DNA of 52,479 nt. It comes from Pontiellaceae bacterium B1224. GTDB taxonomy: Bacteria; Verrucomicrobiota; Kiritimatiellia; Kiritimatiellales; Pontiellaceae. This document shows positions 42,914 to 52,413 of the stretch, piece by piece. The notes below the pieces were generated by a model. That model was not told where the DNA came from, did no database searches, and saw nothing but the letters and a program-made list of their open reading frames with translations. Where the stretch lies: the NCBI GenBank assembly GCA_029432815.1, contig JAROBA010000002.1:185770-238248 (forward strand). Reading direction: 5' to 3'. The first letter of the stretch is position 1. Every line of letters starts with the position of its first letter. A program made the position numbers and the translations under genes.

Positions 42914-44320
42914 TTACTTTATTTGCTGCACATTATTTTTTGAGCCCTGATCTGTGATTTTCCCTTGGGACGTCCCTTTCGTGCCTGAACTCTTTGATCC
43001 CAGAACAAGCGGGTAGTCCGTTAGATTCTGTATCTCGACATTGCGGGCGGACTTGTTGGCCGCGTCGCGACTGCGAACCACATCGTAGGGGCCCGACACA
43101 TCGATGGTCAGGTTGGTGTTCGGATTTTCTTCCAGGCTTCGGAAAACAAGATTATGGCCGCTGCCAATCACGATCGCGAGCTGCTGGTTATTATTGTAGT
43201 CGCCATGGCTGGGCAGCACGGTGATCTCCGCGTTGCAGTTTTTGTCGCGCTCGTAATCCGTACCAAACACAGGGCCGTGCACGGCATCGCCTTGACAACT
43301 AACGATGTCGCCCTCGCCGATACAAAATCCCCGTTCACAGCCGAGGCTTGTAGTTCCCTCCACATATTTTTTTCCGGTGGCATGCGTTAAGGTCACGCCC
43401 ACGCGCATGTCTTTAATCGTGCAGTTGAGCACAGTGACATTGTGCGTGCCGCGTTTAATCTCCTTGCCATCGATCCACGTTTCACCGGCGTTGTAGGCGC
43501 GGATGCCAGCCTCTTGAAGACTCATCATAAAACCCGATGGGAGCCGATAGCCCCAAACCGTTTCGAAGTCTACTTTGTCTGCGGGAGACCCCGTTCCTTC
43601 CTCGGCCAGCATATCGTCGGTGCTGCGAACTTCGCCCTCCACATAGCAGCCCTCAATCAGTGCGTCGTGGGCCGCTTGTGTAAAGATCGCATGCCCATAG
43701 GCCCGATGAATAATGGTGCAGTCTTTGGCGTGGTTGGAATTGCCGCGAATCAGAAACGCGCTGTGTTTTTGATGGGGAATCACCGTCTTCCCACCTTTGC
43801 CGAACGCATCGCCATAGCCGTAAGGGAAAGAACCCTTAACCGTCATGTGGAAATCCTCCACCCGGTTGTGGGTGCCGTCCATCACCAGATTCGTGGCCCG
43901 CCTGGTGGGATGGTCGTTTTTGGATCCAACATCCACCATAGTCAATCCCTTCAGGACATTGTGATTGCCCACAATTTGCACCTGATAGACATCGGCTTTG
44001 CCAAAGGCTGTTAAGAGGTCCGTGGAAAAGTTGATGGTGACGTCCGTAAAATCATACGTGCTGTTGATTCCCGCAAACGTAAAGATGGGGTTGGTGAAGG
44101 TGCCTTTTTTAACGTCAGCGGCGCTGATGGAATAGGTGCCCGGTGCCAGCTTTACATCCACGTTATCATCGTCCAGATAGGGCAGCAGTTCGCTGGGTGA
44201 ATTCACGACGATGGCTTTAGCGAAAGCGGCGGAGCCTGACCCAATCCAGAGCGACGCTATAAGCACGCCGATGGGCGAGATTTTCCGAATGTTGTATCCT
44301 AGGCTTTTCGTAGTTTTCAC
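42914..44320 (-). CDS. Secreted right-handed beta-helix protein, copy A
   Basis: 468 residues starting at a GTG (44318-44320) with AAAGGA upstream. A long N-terminus leads into a signal peptide (ISPIGVLIASLWIGSGSAAFA). Beta-helix turns follow (GNHNVLKGLTMVD, GTHNRVEDFHMTV, GNSNHAKDCTIIH, THNVTVLNCTIKD). It is paralogous to the adjacent downstream gene, from which it is separated by 95 bp, so the pair arose by tandem duplication. Long insertions between turns (residues about 225-275) distinguish the two copies and may set specificity. Confidence 0.83.
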   Translation of the reverse strand: MKTTKSLGYNIRKISPIGVLIASLWIGSGSAAFAKAIVVNSPSELLPYLDDDNVDVKLAPGTYSISAADVKKGTFTNPIFTFAGINSTYDFTDVTINFSTDLLTAFGKADVYQVQIVGNHNVLKGLTMVDVGSKNDHPTRRATNLVMDGTHNRVEDFHMTVKGSFPYGYGDAFGKGGKTVIPHQKHSAFLIRGNSNHAKDCTIIHRAYGHAIFTQAAHDALIEGCYVEGEVRSTDDMLAEEGTGSPADKVDFETVWGYRLPSGFMMSLQEAGIRAYNAGETWIDGKEIKRGTHNVTVLNCTIKDMRVGVTLTHATGKKYVEGTTSLGCERGFCIGEGDIVSCQGDAVHGPVFGTDYERDKNCNAEITVLPSHGDYNNNQQLAIVIGSGHNLVFRSLEENPNTNLTIDVSGPYDVVRSRDAANKSARNVEIQNLTDYPLVLGSKSSGTKGTSQGKITDQGSKNNVQQIK

Positions 44321-44335
44321 AGGTGTTGTCCTTTT

Positions 44336-46189
44336 TTATTTCAGCGTTTCCCAGTCGCCCGAGTAGTATGCTTTCAGGACGCGGGTTTTAAGGGCGGAGT
44401 CGTTTTGGCGTTCCGCGAGCTCGAGCATGTCCAGAAACAGATAGAAGTTGAGCCAGTATCCCCGGCTGTATTTTTCCTGGGTGCTCCGGGCATTTTGGTA
44501 GTACGCGTACCAGGAAGGATCAATCCCTAGCTCTTTGGCTTTCGCGACGGCACCCTGGCTGCGTTTCCAGATCAGAGTGGCTGAACGTTCGTTGAGTTTA
44601 TTCAGGCCCGCATAGTTTGCTTCGAACGTGTTTTCAACGGAGCATACATCGTCGATGCCCAGTTCGAGGAGGCTGTGGGTCATCTCAAAAACCGTGTCGC
44701 CGTCGAGATCGTATTCAATGAGGTCGAGGAATCCATTGGTGTTGCTGTCGGTATATTTGACGGTTCCGAATTTCTCCGGCATATAGCCTTCTTCCAGAGG
44801 TTGGACGCGCGGGTGATAGCGGTCGCGGATTCCGCAGAATCCCTGGTAATAATAGGCGGTCTGATCTAGGCGCCATGCGCCCCATTCAGCGCCGTGAAGG
44901 TGGATGCGGCCATCGAATCCACCGAGATAGAGATTGCCCCCGCCGGAGTTATCCTCGTCCCACTCGCCGCGATCCCCGGCGGTGTCGGCCTGAAAGTTAT
45001 CATCCAGTCCACCCTGGCGGGCGCCCACTTTAAAGGGGTCTTTGGAGTCATAGAATTCGACGCGTTCCCAGCGGTCGCAATCATCGTCCTCATCGAACGA
45101 AAACGTGCAGCGTTCCCATTCACCGCGCTTCCAGATCAAATCCCAGGCGCTGGTGTGATCCGGAAAGATCAGCTCGGTCAACTGGCGTAAGCGCGGGTCG
45201 TAGAAGAAGGAGTCTCCCTCCGGCAAGCCCCTCATGCTGGCAAACCGATGTTTCTGATCGGTATAGTCCAGCTGGCCGTCACTGAATTTCAGCGACATAT
45301 CATAGTCGAGCGCGTTGCCCGGCCCGGAATCATTATCCATGTCGAAAGTCATCGCCACATATCCGATGTCGCCCTGAAACGACACGCGGCGCTGGTCGTC
45401 CGTTACCTTGGAAAAGTCCTCGGGGAGCGGCTCGCGGATTTGTTTGCGCCGCTCCCGGTCCCCCCGGTCGGTGAACCGGATTGCCATTTCGGTGCAGCCA
45501 TCGTCGTCGTGGTCAAAAAACAGGAAAGGATTTTCCCAGTTATAGCGCAGGTCGACGATGTTGAAGTAGGAGTGGTGGGCCTTCAGCAGGGTACTGTTGC
45601 CGCTGTAGTCGATCACGAAATCATCCACGCCGTTGTGGTGCCAGCATTCAGGATGGAGTGTTTCCCAGTTGATGTAGCTGAGGACGCCATCCTTGTCGTT
45701 GTCGATCATGATCATGTACGCGCCGTCATAACCGTGATCGTCGAGCGCGGTGTTGTCGGCGATGATTTCCAGGTCGGCCAGGCCATCCCCGTCCTCGTCC
45801 GCATAATCCACCACAAAATCTTCCCAATGCCCGTAGCGGCCATCCCGGTTCCGGTCAATCATGAGGCAGTCGCTATCGCGGTCGCCGGCGAGATCGCCCG
45901 CGCGCATATCGTCGTCATCGTCGATCCACTGCGCGGGGAGGCCGTTCCTGAACGTCCCGCGCAATACGTCGGGATCGCCATCCTCGTCAAGGTCGATATA
46001 ACTGACGTCCGTCAACCAGCCCGGGCGATGCGTGCTGAGCTGTCGCCCCTCCGGCTGGTGCTTGCCCGTATCTAGTTTATTGCCCGGCGGACGTATCGGT
46101 TTTTTCACAGCGGACGGGGTCTCTGCCGCCACCGCCGTTCCCAGTAGCGAGAACCAGAGGCCACTCATTAAAACTGCGTGAAACTTCAT
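44336..46189 (-). CDS. Secreted Asp-rich calcium-binding-type protein of the polysaccharide cluster
   Basis: 617 residues from the ATG at 46189; an ATG at 46207 is also possible. A signal peptide (MKFHAVLMSGLWFSLLGTAVAA) is followed by many DxDxDG-type loops, for example DLDEDGDPDV, DRNRDGRYGH, DEDGDGLADL, DNDKDGVLSY, DHDDDGCTEM and DSNTNGFLDL, as in EF-hand, dockerin or FG-GAP-like calcium sites. It has no catalytic signature I can name. The last roughly 130 residues are helix-rich and without such loops. Its place between a GH95 enzyme and two beta-helix proteins suggests a polysaccharide-binding or processing role. It starts 40 bp after the GH95 stop. Confidence 0.75.
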   Translation of the reverse strand: MKFHAVLMSGLWFSLLGTAVAAETPSAVKKPIRPPGNKLDTGKHQPEGRQLSTHRPGWLTDVSYIDLDEDGDPDVLRGTFRNGLPAQWIDDDDDMRAGDLAGDRDSDCLMIDRNRDGRYGHWEDFVVDYADEDGDGLADLEIIADNTALDDHGYDGAYMIMIDNDKDGVLSYINWETLHPECWHHNGVDDFVIDYSGNSTLLKAHHSYFNIVDLRYNWENPFLFFDHDDDGCTEMAIRFTDRGDRERRKQIREPLPEDFSKVTDDQRRVSFQGDIGYVAMTFDMDNDSGPGNALDYDMSLKFSDGQLDYTDQKHRFASMRGLPEGDSFFYDPRLRQLTELIFPDHTSAWDLIWKRGEWERCTFSFDEDDDCDRWERVEFYDSKDPFKVGARQGGLDDNFQADTAGDRGEWDEDNSGGGNLYLGGFDGRIHLHGAEWGAWRLDQTAYYYQGFCGIRDRYHPRVQPLEEGYMPEKFGTVKYTDSNTNGFLDLIEYDLDGDTVFEMTHSLLELGIDDVCSVENTFEANYAGLNKLNERSATLIWKRSQGAVAKAKELGIDPSWYAYYQNARSTQEKYSRGYWLNFYLFLDMLELAERQNDSALKTRVLKAYYSGDWETLK

Positions 46190-46229
46190 CCCCCGGTCCC
46201 CATTCATTGATCCCCCGCCGAACAGGCCG

Positions 46230-48689
46230 TTAGATTTCAACCTTGGTTAATTGGCCTGCTTTCAGTTCGATGGTCTGCGTTTTCTCGCCGTAGGGCGCTT
46301 TCAGGATGACGGTCTGATCGCGCTTGAGCGAAGTAAGTTCGACGGTTGCGGTTTTTTTGCTCTGGTTCCAGGCAATGGAAACTTCCACGCCGCCGCGGGC
46401 CAGCAGGCCGGTGACGGAGCCTTCTACCCATTTTTCAGGCAGGGCCGGGATCACAGAAATGGTGCCCGGAACGGAGAAGAGCAACATTTCCTGCACCGCG
46501 GCGGTCCAGCCAAAGTTGGCATCGATCTGGTACGGGGCGGGTTCAAATTTTCCGCCAATCCCGCTGAAACGCCAGTCGTTGTGGGTGGTGAAAAAGTTAT
46601 TCATCACACACGCCCGCGACAGGAGACTCAGGCAGCGCAGCGCGCTGTCGCCTTCGCCCATCCGGGCGTAAACATTGGCCATGTGCGCCAGCGACCAACC
46701 GGATTGTGAGCTGATGCCGATGTCGAGACGCTTGCGAATGGCAACGAGGAAGGCCTCGAAAAGTTCTGGATCGGAATCCGGCGTGACTTCAAAGCCCGGG
46801 AAAACCGGATAGATATGCGACTGATGACGATGGGCATAATTGTCGTCGTAGAAGGGATGCATCCACTCCCGGACCGCTCCGTCTTCATTAATCTGGTAGG
46901 GCGGGATTTTCGCCAGCATGGCCTGCCATTTCGGAACATCCTGCTGGTAGGTGCCGGTGATCTTTGCGCCTTCGATGAGGTTGGTCAGCACTTCCTTCGC
47001 GAGGGCAAAGTCCATGGTGGAATTCATCGTGGTCTGGTTCATACGCCCTTTTTGATTGCCCGGTTGATTTTCCGGCGAGTTGGACGGTGCGCTGACGTAG
47101 TAGCCGTTTTCGTCGAGGGTGAAGAAATCTTCATAGAAGAGCGCCACTTCCCGGAGGAAAGGCATGGCACGTTCCTTGAGGAAGGTTTCGTCGCCCGTGA
47201 AGAGATAGTAGTCGTAATAGATCTGGCCGACCCACGCGCCGCCGCCGGTCCAATAGAGAATGTGCGGCTGAATGTCCTTAAAGAGTCCGGAAGGCGGCGT
47301 GGTGATGCAGGAGACCACGATGCCGTCGCAGCCGTAGAGGTTGCGTGCGTTCGTACGGAAGTCGTCCATCATGCCATCGAAGTAGTCAAAGACCGGCAGC
47401 GCCGTTTCGGGAATGTTGCCGCTCATGGCTTGCCAGTAGTTCATTTGCAGATTTTCGTTGGCCATGTTGAAGGTCCAGTAGCCGCGATAGAAACCGGTCC
47501 ACTTTCCCTGCAGCGGACACGGCTGTCCGCCGGCCTTGGAGCTGATGATGAGAAGATAGCGGCCATAGGCCCACATTTTTTCCACCATGGGTGTGGGTAC
47601 TTCGCCCTGATAGGCGTCCAGCAGCAGTTCTTCGGTGGAGAGTTCATATTCTTCATCGGTCACGCCCAGATCGAGCGAGACGCGGTTGAACAGTTCGCCA
47701 TGCTCGGCCGCATGCGGTTTCAGCAGCGTCGCGTAGTCGGCATTCGTTGCCGCGAGTTCCTGTTCCAACGCGGCCCAATCCGTTTGACGTTCGCCTTTGA
47801 TGAAGAGCTTTACAATGACCAAGGCACTCTTGCCGCCCGTAACCTGGATGGATCCGTCTTTGGCCGTCAGTGTGGCATCTCCGGCGACGACGCGCGCGAC
47901 CGCACCGAAGTCGGTGTCGTCGTCGTTATTGGTCGCGGCATAGCGAATGAAGCCGTTATCCGTGGCTACTGCTTCAAAGTTTTTGGGAAGTTCGGGTTCT
48001 GTTCCCCAATCGACATGCACGTCTTTGCGGTCGTGTAGATCGAGCGTAAACGTGGCGTCCAGTTCCGCATCGCCGGAACAGTTTACTTCCATAACGATGA
48101 GATCATTGATCCGGGAAACAAAGAGCTTCCGCTCAAAGTTTGCATCGCCGTCGGTCCAGCGCACGGCGACCTCGCCGGTGGTCATGTCGACGGTACGCCG
48201 ATATTTCGAGAAGCCCTGATCGACCGGCATGTCCACCAGCAGGTCACCCAACGGGAGCGGTGCGCCGATGTCGGGTTCATACCCGGCCGCCTTCAGCGCG
48301 GCTTCCATTATGCCATTGGCTTCCTGGGGTTTGCCGTCCAGCAGGAGCCGGCGAATTTCGGGAATCGTATGGCTGACGTCGGGCAGATCCATCGTCACGA
48401 CTTCATGCCAGAGATCGTCGTGGCTCAGCAAAACGCGCTCATTATTAACGTGGCCGTACACTGCGGCTGAAATGATACCGTTACCCGAGGGCAGGGCCTC
48501 GCGCCAGAGCTGTCGGTACCAGGAGGCGGGATATTGAGTGGTGATGGTGTTTTTCATAGTGTCTTCCTTGGCGTTCCCTCTCATCGGAATCAGGCAGCTG
48601 AAAGCCAGCAGGCCGGTGATTACATTCCGTTGAACTCCTGAGGTTACGAACGATGTTGGGCGGGTGTAGTATTTTTTCCGTTCAATCAT
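46230..48689 (-). CDS. Glycoside hydrolase family 95 (alpha-L-fucosidase or alpha-L-galactosidase)
   Basis: 819 residues from the ATG at 48689. The GH95 N-terminal signature YRQLWREALPSGNGIISAAVYGH, the central NMANENLQMNYWQAMSGN block (holding the paired Asn that help the base), and IDANFGWTAAVQEMLLFSV with the catalytic-base Asp are present. GH95 enzymes invert alpha-1,2-L-fucosyl or L-galactosyl links. The N-terminus up to the ATG at 48557 looks like a weak signal peptide. A strong AAGGAAG site before 48557 makes a 775-residue, signal-less form an alternative, and that choice decides periplasm against cytoplasm. It is downstream of the heparinase-like gene by 31 bp. Confidence 0.9.
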   Translation of the reverse strand: MIERKKYYTRPTSFVTSGVQRNVITGLLAFSCLIPMRGNAKEDTMKNTITTQYPASWYRQLWREALPSGNGIISAAVYGHVNNERVLLSHDDLWHEVVTMDLPDVSHTIPEIRRLLLDGKPQEANGIMEAALKAAGYEPDIGAPLPLGDLLVDMPVDQGFSKYRRTVDMTTGEVAVRWTDGDANFERKLFVSRINDLIVMEVNCSGDAELDATFTLDLHDRKDVHVDWGTEPELPKNFEAVATDNGFIRYAATNNDDDTDFGAVARVVAGDATLTAKDGSIQVTGGKSALVIVKLFIKGERQTDWAALEQELAATNADYATLLKPHAAEHGELFNRVSLDLGVTDEEYELSTEELLLDAYQGEVPTPMVEKMWAYGRYLLIISSKAGGQPCPLQGKWTGFYRGYWTFNMANENLQMNYWQAMSGNIPETALPVFDYFDGMMDDFRTNARNLYGCDGIVVSCITTPPSGLFKDIQPHILYWTGGGAWVGQIYYDYYLFTGDETFLKERAMPFLREVALFYEDFFTLDENGYYVSAPSNSPENQPGNQKGRMNQTTMNSTMDFALAKEVLTNLIEGAKITGTYQQDVPKWQAMLAKIPPYQINEDGAVREWMHPFYDDNYAHRHQSHIYPVFPGFEVTPDSDPELFEAFLVAIRKRLDIGISSQSGWSLAHMANVYARMGEGDSALRCLSLLSRACVMNNFFTTHNDWRFSGIGGKFEPAPYQIDANFGWTAAVQEMLLFSVPGTISVIPALPEKWVEGSVTGLLARGGVEVSIAWNQSKKTATVELTSLKRDQTVILKAPYGEKTQTIELKAGQLTKVEI

Positions 48690-48720
48690 AAATCTCAATG
48701 CTCCATGGGCTGTTTTGTAA

Positions 48721-51700
48721 TCAATGCGTGGATTCTTCTCGGACAAGATTGCCATCGACGTATTCCTTGACGGTGGCATTCACCTCGCCGGTTTCAAGAC
48801 CGGTGACGGTGATGACCTGCGTGCGGCCGTCGGTCAGTTTCACGGTAAGTTCGTTGGCATTTTCGGCCGTGGCGGACTCGATCATGGATTCGTTTTCATA
48901 GGGCTCAACAACGGCGAGGTAGCGCCCTTCGTCGCCATGGCTGCGTACGACCATGGACTTCAGGCGCTGGGTCTGGTCGCCCATAGGGAAGTCGCCGCCG
49001 ATCCGGGCTTTGAACGTGACGGCGCTGAGACCGGATAGATCGATGGTGACGGTTCCGCCGTCCTTGTCATTGTCCGGCATACCGGGCGTGGAGTTTTTCA
49101 TCGGAGCGCCGGCGATGCGGATGGGGCCGTCGTAGTAGTCCAATCCCTGGGAGGGCGGCATCACGATGTTGTCGTACTTCACCGGAAGGCTGGAGAGGAA
49201 AACCTCGGAGCCATCTTTTTTCACCAGCCGGGCATCGCCCCAGAAGATGGTGTTGTTTTGGTTGTTGTCCACTTTCGTAGTCAGTACCAGTTCCTTCTTC
49301 CCTTTGACGTCGAGCTCGATATCCTGAGCGCCTAATATCCATGCACCGGTTCGGTCGTCGAGCAGCGTCTCGCCATCGGCCTTCACGGAGTACCATAGCT
49401 TCTTGTTCACCTTATGGCTCTCCGGTGCGGTGCCGATCATGATCTCGTTGGAGGTCGGCCACGCATTAAAGATATCGATGTTCAAGGTGCCGTCTGTGCT
49501 GTGCGGCAGGCGTACACCGCGGTTGTCGGCGCCCTCGCCCCAGAGCGTCTGGAAGGAGGTGCGGGCCGTGCCCTCGGTCGCATACCAATCGCAGTCGGTC
49601 ACGAACTGCGCACTGCCGAGCGGATCGCTGTTCATCTGGTCGGTGTGCCGCAGAAATTCTTTCTGCTCCGCGACGATGCCTTTGAATCCCTTCGAGTGGA
49701 ACATCCAGTCGAACTGGTGATCCTCGTCCGCTTTCAGGTAGTCCGCGAGCAGGATGTAGTCGTCGAGCACGAGCATGAGGCGGCGCTGGACGACGGGGTC
49801 GGTGTATTCCGTGCACGCGCCGTATTCAGGTGCGTTTTCAGGAATTGGAATGGTGCGGCCTTCCTCCCACATCTTTTCGGCGAATGTGCCCTCGGGGTTG
49901 TAGACGATACCGCCGTAGGGCGGGTAGCTCCAGCGCGAGACGGTTTCCACCACGGTGGCCTGCATCATTTCGCCGGAATGGAAGAGCGTGCGCTGGTTTT
50001 CCTTGGGCTCCTGCTGCTTTTCATCGACCACGACCATGTTTTTGGTGGTGGAGGTCTGCTTGAGGAATTTGTAGAGGTAACTGCCGTAGCCGTACCAATA
50101 GATCAACGGGCCGTAGGGACTCTTGCCGTAGCGCATCATACTGATCAGGCCGGTGCGGTCGAAGTGGCCGTGATACCCGCCGTGCGAGCCATAGTGCAGC
50201 GCGGCCTGAATCTGCTCGCGCTGCGGGCGGTCGGCGGTCTGGGAGCGGAGCTGCACGATGCCCATATTGTCGGCGTAGGCAGACACGGTTGCTTTTTCAG
50301 AAGTGACCTCCGGAAGATCCGGCACGCCGTAGAGCAGGTCGCGGCCGCGGCCGCGGTTGATGATCGCGGCATATTCCGGATCGCGGTAGAGATAGTAGGC
50401 CAACTCGTAGGGTTTGCCGGAAACCTTGCCGTCGACCGCGTCGTTGACGGCGGGCAGTACGCCGCGATAATCCAGATAGGGCACCGTGGAATCCCACATG
50501 TCTTTGATGCAAACGCTGTTGCCTTCGAGGTTGCCCCACTTTTCGAATTCCATGCCGTATTGCCCGCCCACGCGCCGGCTCGCCAGTAGCGAGAAGTGCT
50601 TGGAGGTGCCGAGGGGGAACGTCATGTCTTTAAAGTTGATGCCCCAGGGTTCCAGTGCGATTGCAATTTCCGAAAACTCGGAGGCGACCCACGTGTTGTA
50701 GCCCACCGCGCATTCATACCACCAGCCATCACTCATGATGCCATGTTCCAGATGCGCGTAGATGCCGGTTGGGGAGGAGAGCAGTTGATTGATCAGGTGC
50801 CAGTCCTGCAGGTTCAGCGCGCAGTATACGGCGGCTGTGAGCTCCGCCACGTTCCAGTTGCTGATCGCCCCGCGGGTGTTGCCCTGAATGGTGCGGGTGA
50901 CGAAAAGCCTAAAGGTGTTATCGACGAGCTCGCGGTCTTCGTCCGTCACTAATTCACTGTTGCGGATCAGGTCCCACGACCGGCCGACGGACTGCCAGAA
51001 CTTGCCTTCAGCCACAAAAGAATTACCGCCGCCGACCAGCGTGGCTGGATAGCCATCGTCCAGCCGGACCAACCGACGCATCAGCTGCAGCACTTTGGCT
51101 GCATACTCTTCATTTCCTGTCAGTTGGTAAGCAATGGCACAACTGTAGATGTCTCTCCCATCTGTATTGAAGATTGCCTTGCCGAGATTTTCAGCACCGG
51201 CTGATGGATCAATTTTGTTTCCTTTCGGAACCTTCCAGCCGTTCGCTTTTCTTTCATAACCCGCCAGCCCTTTTTCCGCCCATTCAAACTGATCGACCTT
51301 GGCGCGGACTTTGTTCCAACCTTCGGAAGTGAACGTGATGTACGGGTAGGGTAACTTTACCGCCGTGATGAATTCGAGGGTTGCGGCCGAGGCGCCGTCG
51401 CCATTGGAGATCGCTTTCACAATCTGCTTTTCACGGATGCCCTGCGGCAGTTTGGAAGGAATGTTTACCGTCAGGGTGCAGGTTTGAATTTCGTCCGGAG
51501 CCAGATCCAGATGAGTCGGTTCAATGACGGCCTCCATCGATTCCCAGCCCATCGTTTCAATCCGCAGGCTTACTCCGCAGGCTTCGTCCGTTGTATTGCC
51601 CACCTCGATTTCATATTCCACCGTGGAACCCGCGTCTGAAGCAGTGCCCTGGATGGGGGCGCGGAGTCCGACGGTCTGCCCGCGGACCGCCTCAACCTTG

Positions 51701-52203
51701 CGGACCAAACAGATGGAATTGGCATCGGAACTCAACGTCAGCTCCACCTGTTTGATGGCCAGCAGCGTGCCCCATTTCTGACCTGCGTCAATATCGAAGA
51801 GCTCCCATGGAATATACACATCGTACCAGCCCTGACCCGTGATCCGGATATTCGCGGTGCTGACCGGGTTGCATTCATCATAATCCTTCGGATCCACCTT
51901 CAGCACGGCGGTGATGTCCGCCGTGGATTCGTTTTCCAAATAGACTTCGAATGCAAGCCCGGTGTATTCGCTCCAATCGGCCGCGTCGCCGTAATAGTTC
52001 CGGGCGATCCCGGGGAAATAAACGCGGTTCTGATTCGAGTAGGTGAAGGAGATGGTCTCCCCGTTGGCGACGGTGGCGCTGTTATCCGCGACGTTCGCGA
52101 CGCCCGTCCAATCGGAAAAATCGGGCTTCCCGACCGACTCTTTCATTCCCGCCTGAGCCAGCGAAGTCCACAGCAAGACGATGATTATGAATGCGTTTTT
52201 CAT
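48721..52203 (-). CDS. Secreted heparinase II/III-like polysaccharide lyase
   Basis: 1160 residues with a signal peptide (about 1-18). Residues about 20-290 are beta-sandwich-like and carbohydrate-binding in character. An alpha/alpha toroid follows (about 290-610, NWNVAELTAAVYCALNLQD, HGIMSDGWWYECAVGYNTW), then the heparinase II/III domain with HYGSHGGYHGHFDRTGLISM, where the His and nearby Tyr fit the catalytic dyad of these lyases, and a C-terminal beta domain. It should cut uronic-acid-containing polysaccharide by beta-elimination in the periplasm or outside the cell. The exact PL family is not identifiable by eye. It is the first gene of the cluster; AAGGA lies about 9 nt upstream of the ATG. 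Confidence 0.87.
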   Translation of the reverse strand: MKNAFIIIVLLWTSLAQAGMKESVGKPDFSDWTGVANVADNSATVANGETISFTYSNQNRVYFPGIARNYYGDAADWSEYTGLAFEVYLENESTADITAVLKVDPKDYDECNPVSTANIRITGQGWYDVYIPWELFDIDAGQKWGTLLAIKQVELTLSSDANSICLVRKVEAVRGQTVGLRAPIQGTASDAGSTVEYEIEVGNTTDEACGVSLRIETMGWESMEAVIEPTHLDLAPDEIQTCTLTVNIPSKLPQGIREKQIVKAISNGDGASAATLEFITAVKLPYPYITFTSEGWNKVRAKVDQFEWAEKGLAGYERKANGWKVPKGNKIDPSAGAENLGKAIFNTDGRDIYSCAIAYQLTGNEEYAAKVLQLMRRLVRLDDGYPATLVGGGNSFVAEGKFWQSVGRSWDLIRNSELVTDEDRELVDNTFRLFVTRTIQGNTRGAISNWNVAELTAAVYCALNLQDWHLINQLLSSPTGIYAHLEHGIMSDGWWYECAVGYNTWVASEFSEIAIALEPWGINFKDMTFPLGTSKHFSLLASRRVGGQYGMEFEKWGNLEGNSVCIKDMWDSTVPYLDYRGVLPAVNDAVDGKVSGKPYELAYYLYRDPEYAAIINRGRGRDLLYGVPDLPEVTSEKATVSAYADNMGIVQLRSQTADRPQREQIQAALHYGSHGGYHGHFDRTGLISMMRYGKSPYGPLIYWYGYGSYLYKFLKQTSTTKNMVVVDEKQQEPKENQRTLFHSGEMMQATVVETVSRWSYPPYGGIVYNPEGTFAEKMWEEGRTIPIPENAPEYGACTEYTDPVVQRRLMLVLDDYILLADYLKADEDHQFDWMFHSKGFKGIVAEQKEFLRHTDQMNSDPLGSAQFVTDCDWYATEGTARTSFQTLWGEGADNRGVRLPHSTDGTLNIDIFNAWPTSNEIMIGTAPESHKVNKKLWYSVKADGETLLDDRTGAWILGAQDIELDVKGKKELVLTTKVDNNQNNTIFWGDARLVKKDGSEVFLSSLPVKYDNIVMPPSQGLDYYDGPIRIAGAPMKNSTPGMPDNDKDGGTVTIDLSGLSAVTFKARIGGDFPMGDQTQRLKSMVVRSHGDEGRYLAVVEPYENESMIESATAENANELTVKLTDGRTQVITVTGLETGEVNATVKEYVDGNLVREESTH

Positions 52204-52347
52204 GAGCTGATCCTTTTTGTTGAAATTTTATTTATTCATCCTGCGTTGTGGAAGGAGCCGTTAAGCTACCCTGTTTCTAAGCTATGACGATCACATGAGA
52301 TTTAATCACTTTCGCTTAAACATGTCAGTAACGGAACATGCCCGGAT

Positions 52348-52362
52348 TTCCACCCATTGGAA
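52348..52362. repeat. Near-copy of TTCCAANNNTTGGAA palindrome (intergenic)
   Basis: TTCCACCCATTGGAA, one mismatch, 7 bp before the GC-rich inverted repeat. Confidence 0.55.
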
Positions 52363-52369
52363 GTGACCC

Positions 52370-52413
52370 GGGCGTCCCGCCCGTGTCCCGCGCGATTCAT
52401 GGGCGGGACGCCC
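52370..52413. repeat. Inverted-repeat element related to the one in xseA
   Basis: Arms 52370-52385 and 52398-52413 (16 bp, one mismatch) around a 12-bp loop. The core GCGTCCCGC/GCGGGACGC is the same as at 13348-13409, but the flanking bases are changed on both sides so that each arm remains a palindrome (CGGGCGTCCCGCCCG here, CAAGCGTCCCGCTTG in xseA). Confidence 0.8.
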
